A DNA stretch of 64,000 bases. Source: Branchipolynoe longqiensis (taxonomy: Eukaryota; Annelida; Polychaeta; Phyllodocida; Polynoidae). Below, piece after piece: positions 63,702-64,000 of this stretch (the stretch's first letter is position 1; each line of letters starts with the position of its first letter). A model generated the notes under the pieces. That model was given only the letters and a program-made list of their open reading frames with translations, searched no databases and was not told the origin of the DNA. A program made the translations under genes and the position numbers. The stretch spans positions 21,304,998 through 21,368,997 of the forward strand of contig CM059186.1 in NCBI GenBank assembly GCA_030323885.1, written 5' to 3'.

Positions 63702-64000
63702 GATGCGGTGGCCGAATCGGTAGAGTGCAGGCTTCCCATGTGGAAGGTCAGGAATTGGAATCCCAGTCGAGTTAATCCAATGACTTACAAAATTGTCACT
63801 AGCCTGGTGATCGGCATTAATAGGATAGGGCAAGGACTGGTCAGCACAGTATCAGGATAATGTGACTGTGTGGGATATCGGGTCATGGTGCCAGTTGCCG
63901 GGTCTCCCAATGGAACAGCACTATTAAGTCACCATGAGTATGTACTGCCACAAGTCGTTACCCATCCTGATATGACCGTAGATGTTGATAGGAGGTAAAA
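63702..64000 (+). mobile_element. SINE-1 copy running off the window
   Basis: Head TGCGGTGGCCGAATCGGTAG to GTAGATGTTGATAGGAGGTAAAA at the window end. Confidence 0.85.

Overview
This is a eukaryotic (metazoan) genomic window: split genes with GT-AG introns, animal gene families (RAD52, Wnt7), and a very dense load of SINEs, non-LTR retrotransposon ends, terminal-inverted-repeat (TIR) elements and micro/minisatellites. The recurrent SINE tails and LINE 3' ends look like those seen in mollusc, particularly gastropod, genomes. That lineage call is an inference from repeat style, not a measurement.

Two genes are firmly supported, both on the minus strand. (1) RAD52: the 5' six coding exons lie at about 12.63, 9.95, 8.66, 8.15, 7.42 and 0.84 kb. 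All reading phases agree, and they cover the conserved strand-annealing/ring domain. The gene runs off the left edge of the window. A short 5' flank carries an E2F-type and a CTCF-type motif. A duplicated, nonsense-mutated copy of exon 2 sits in intron 2. (2) Wnt7: the terminal coding exon (46006-46488), including the lipidated-serine motif and the Cys-rich C-terminus. Its upstream exons are not seen and must lie beyond the right edge or in sequence I could not recognise. Two further candidate first exons of unidentified genes (22801, plus; 36478, minus) sit next to promoter-like motifs but have no homology that I recognise.

Layout: 0-12.7 kb RAD52 5' half, with introns full of mobile elements; 13-16.3 kb degenerate non-LTR retrotransposons and TTAA-flanked MITEs; 17.5-19.3 kb a Harbinger-like element, a SINE and a MITE; 19.2-25 kb CTCF-like motifs, a candidate promoter/exon, GT-rich arrays, and a 5S-derived fragment; 26-29.1 kb nested SINE/LINE insertions and three copies of a MITE with 9-bp target duplications; 30-38 kb arrays, SINEs and palindromic elements; 38-45.8 kb SINE tandems and TA/TG-rich DNA; 46.0-46.5 kb Wnt7; 46.6-57 kb tandem MITE ends, a mariner-like relic, and a retrotransposon inserted in a SINE; 58-62.8 kb four long short-unit arrays; 62.9-64 kb SINEs.

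The most notable non-genic theme is the number of palindromic DNA-transposon families that can be placed by their target-site duplications: TAA/TTA (PIF/Harbinger-like), TTAA (piggyBac-like), TA (Tc1/mariner/pogo-like) and 9 bp (Mutator-like). Several carry internal arrays with a 10-11 bp period, or conserved transcription-factor motifs. Nested insertions allow relative dating. Family names for the mobile elements are inferences from TSD length and TIR shape.
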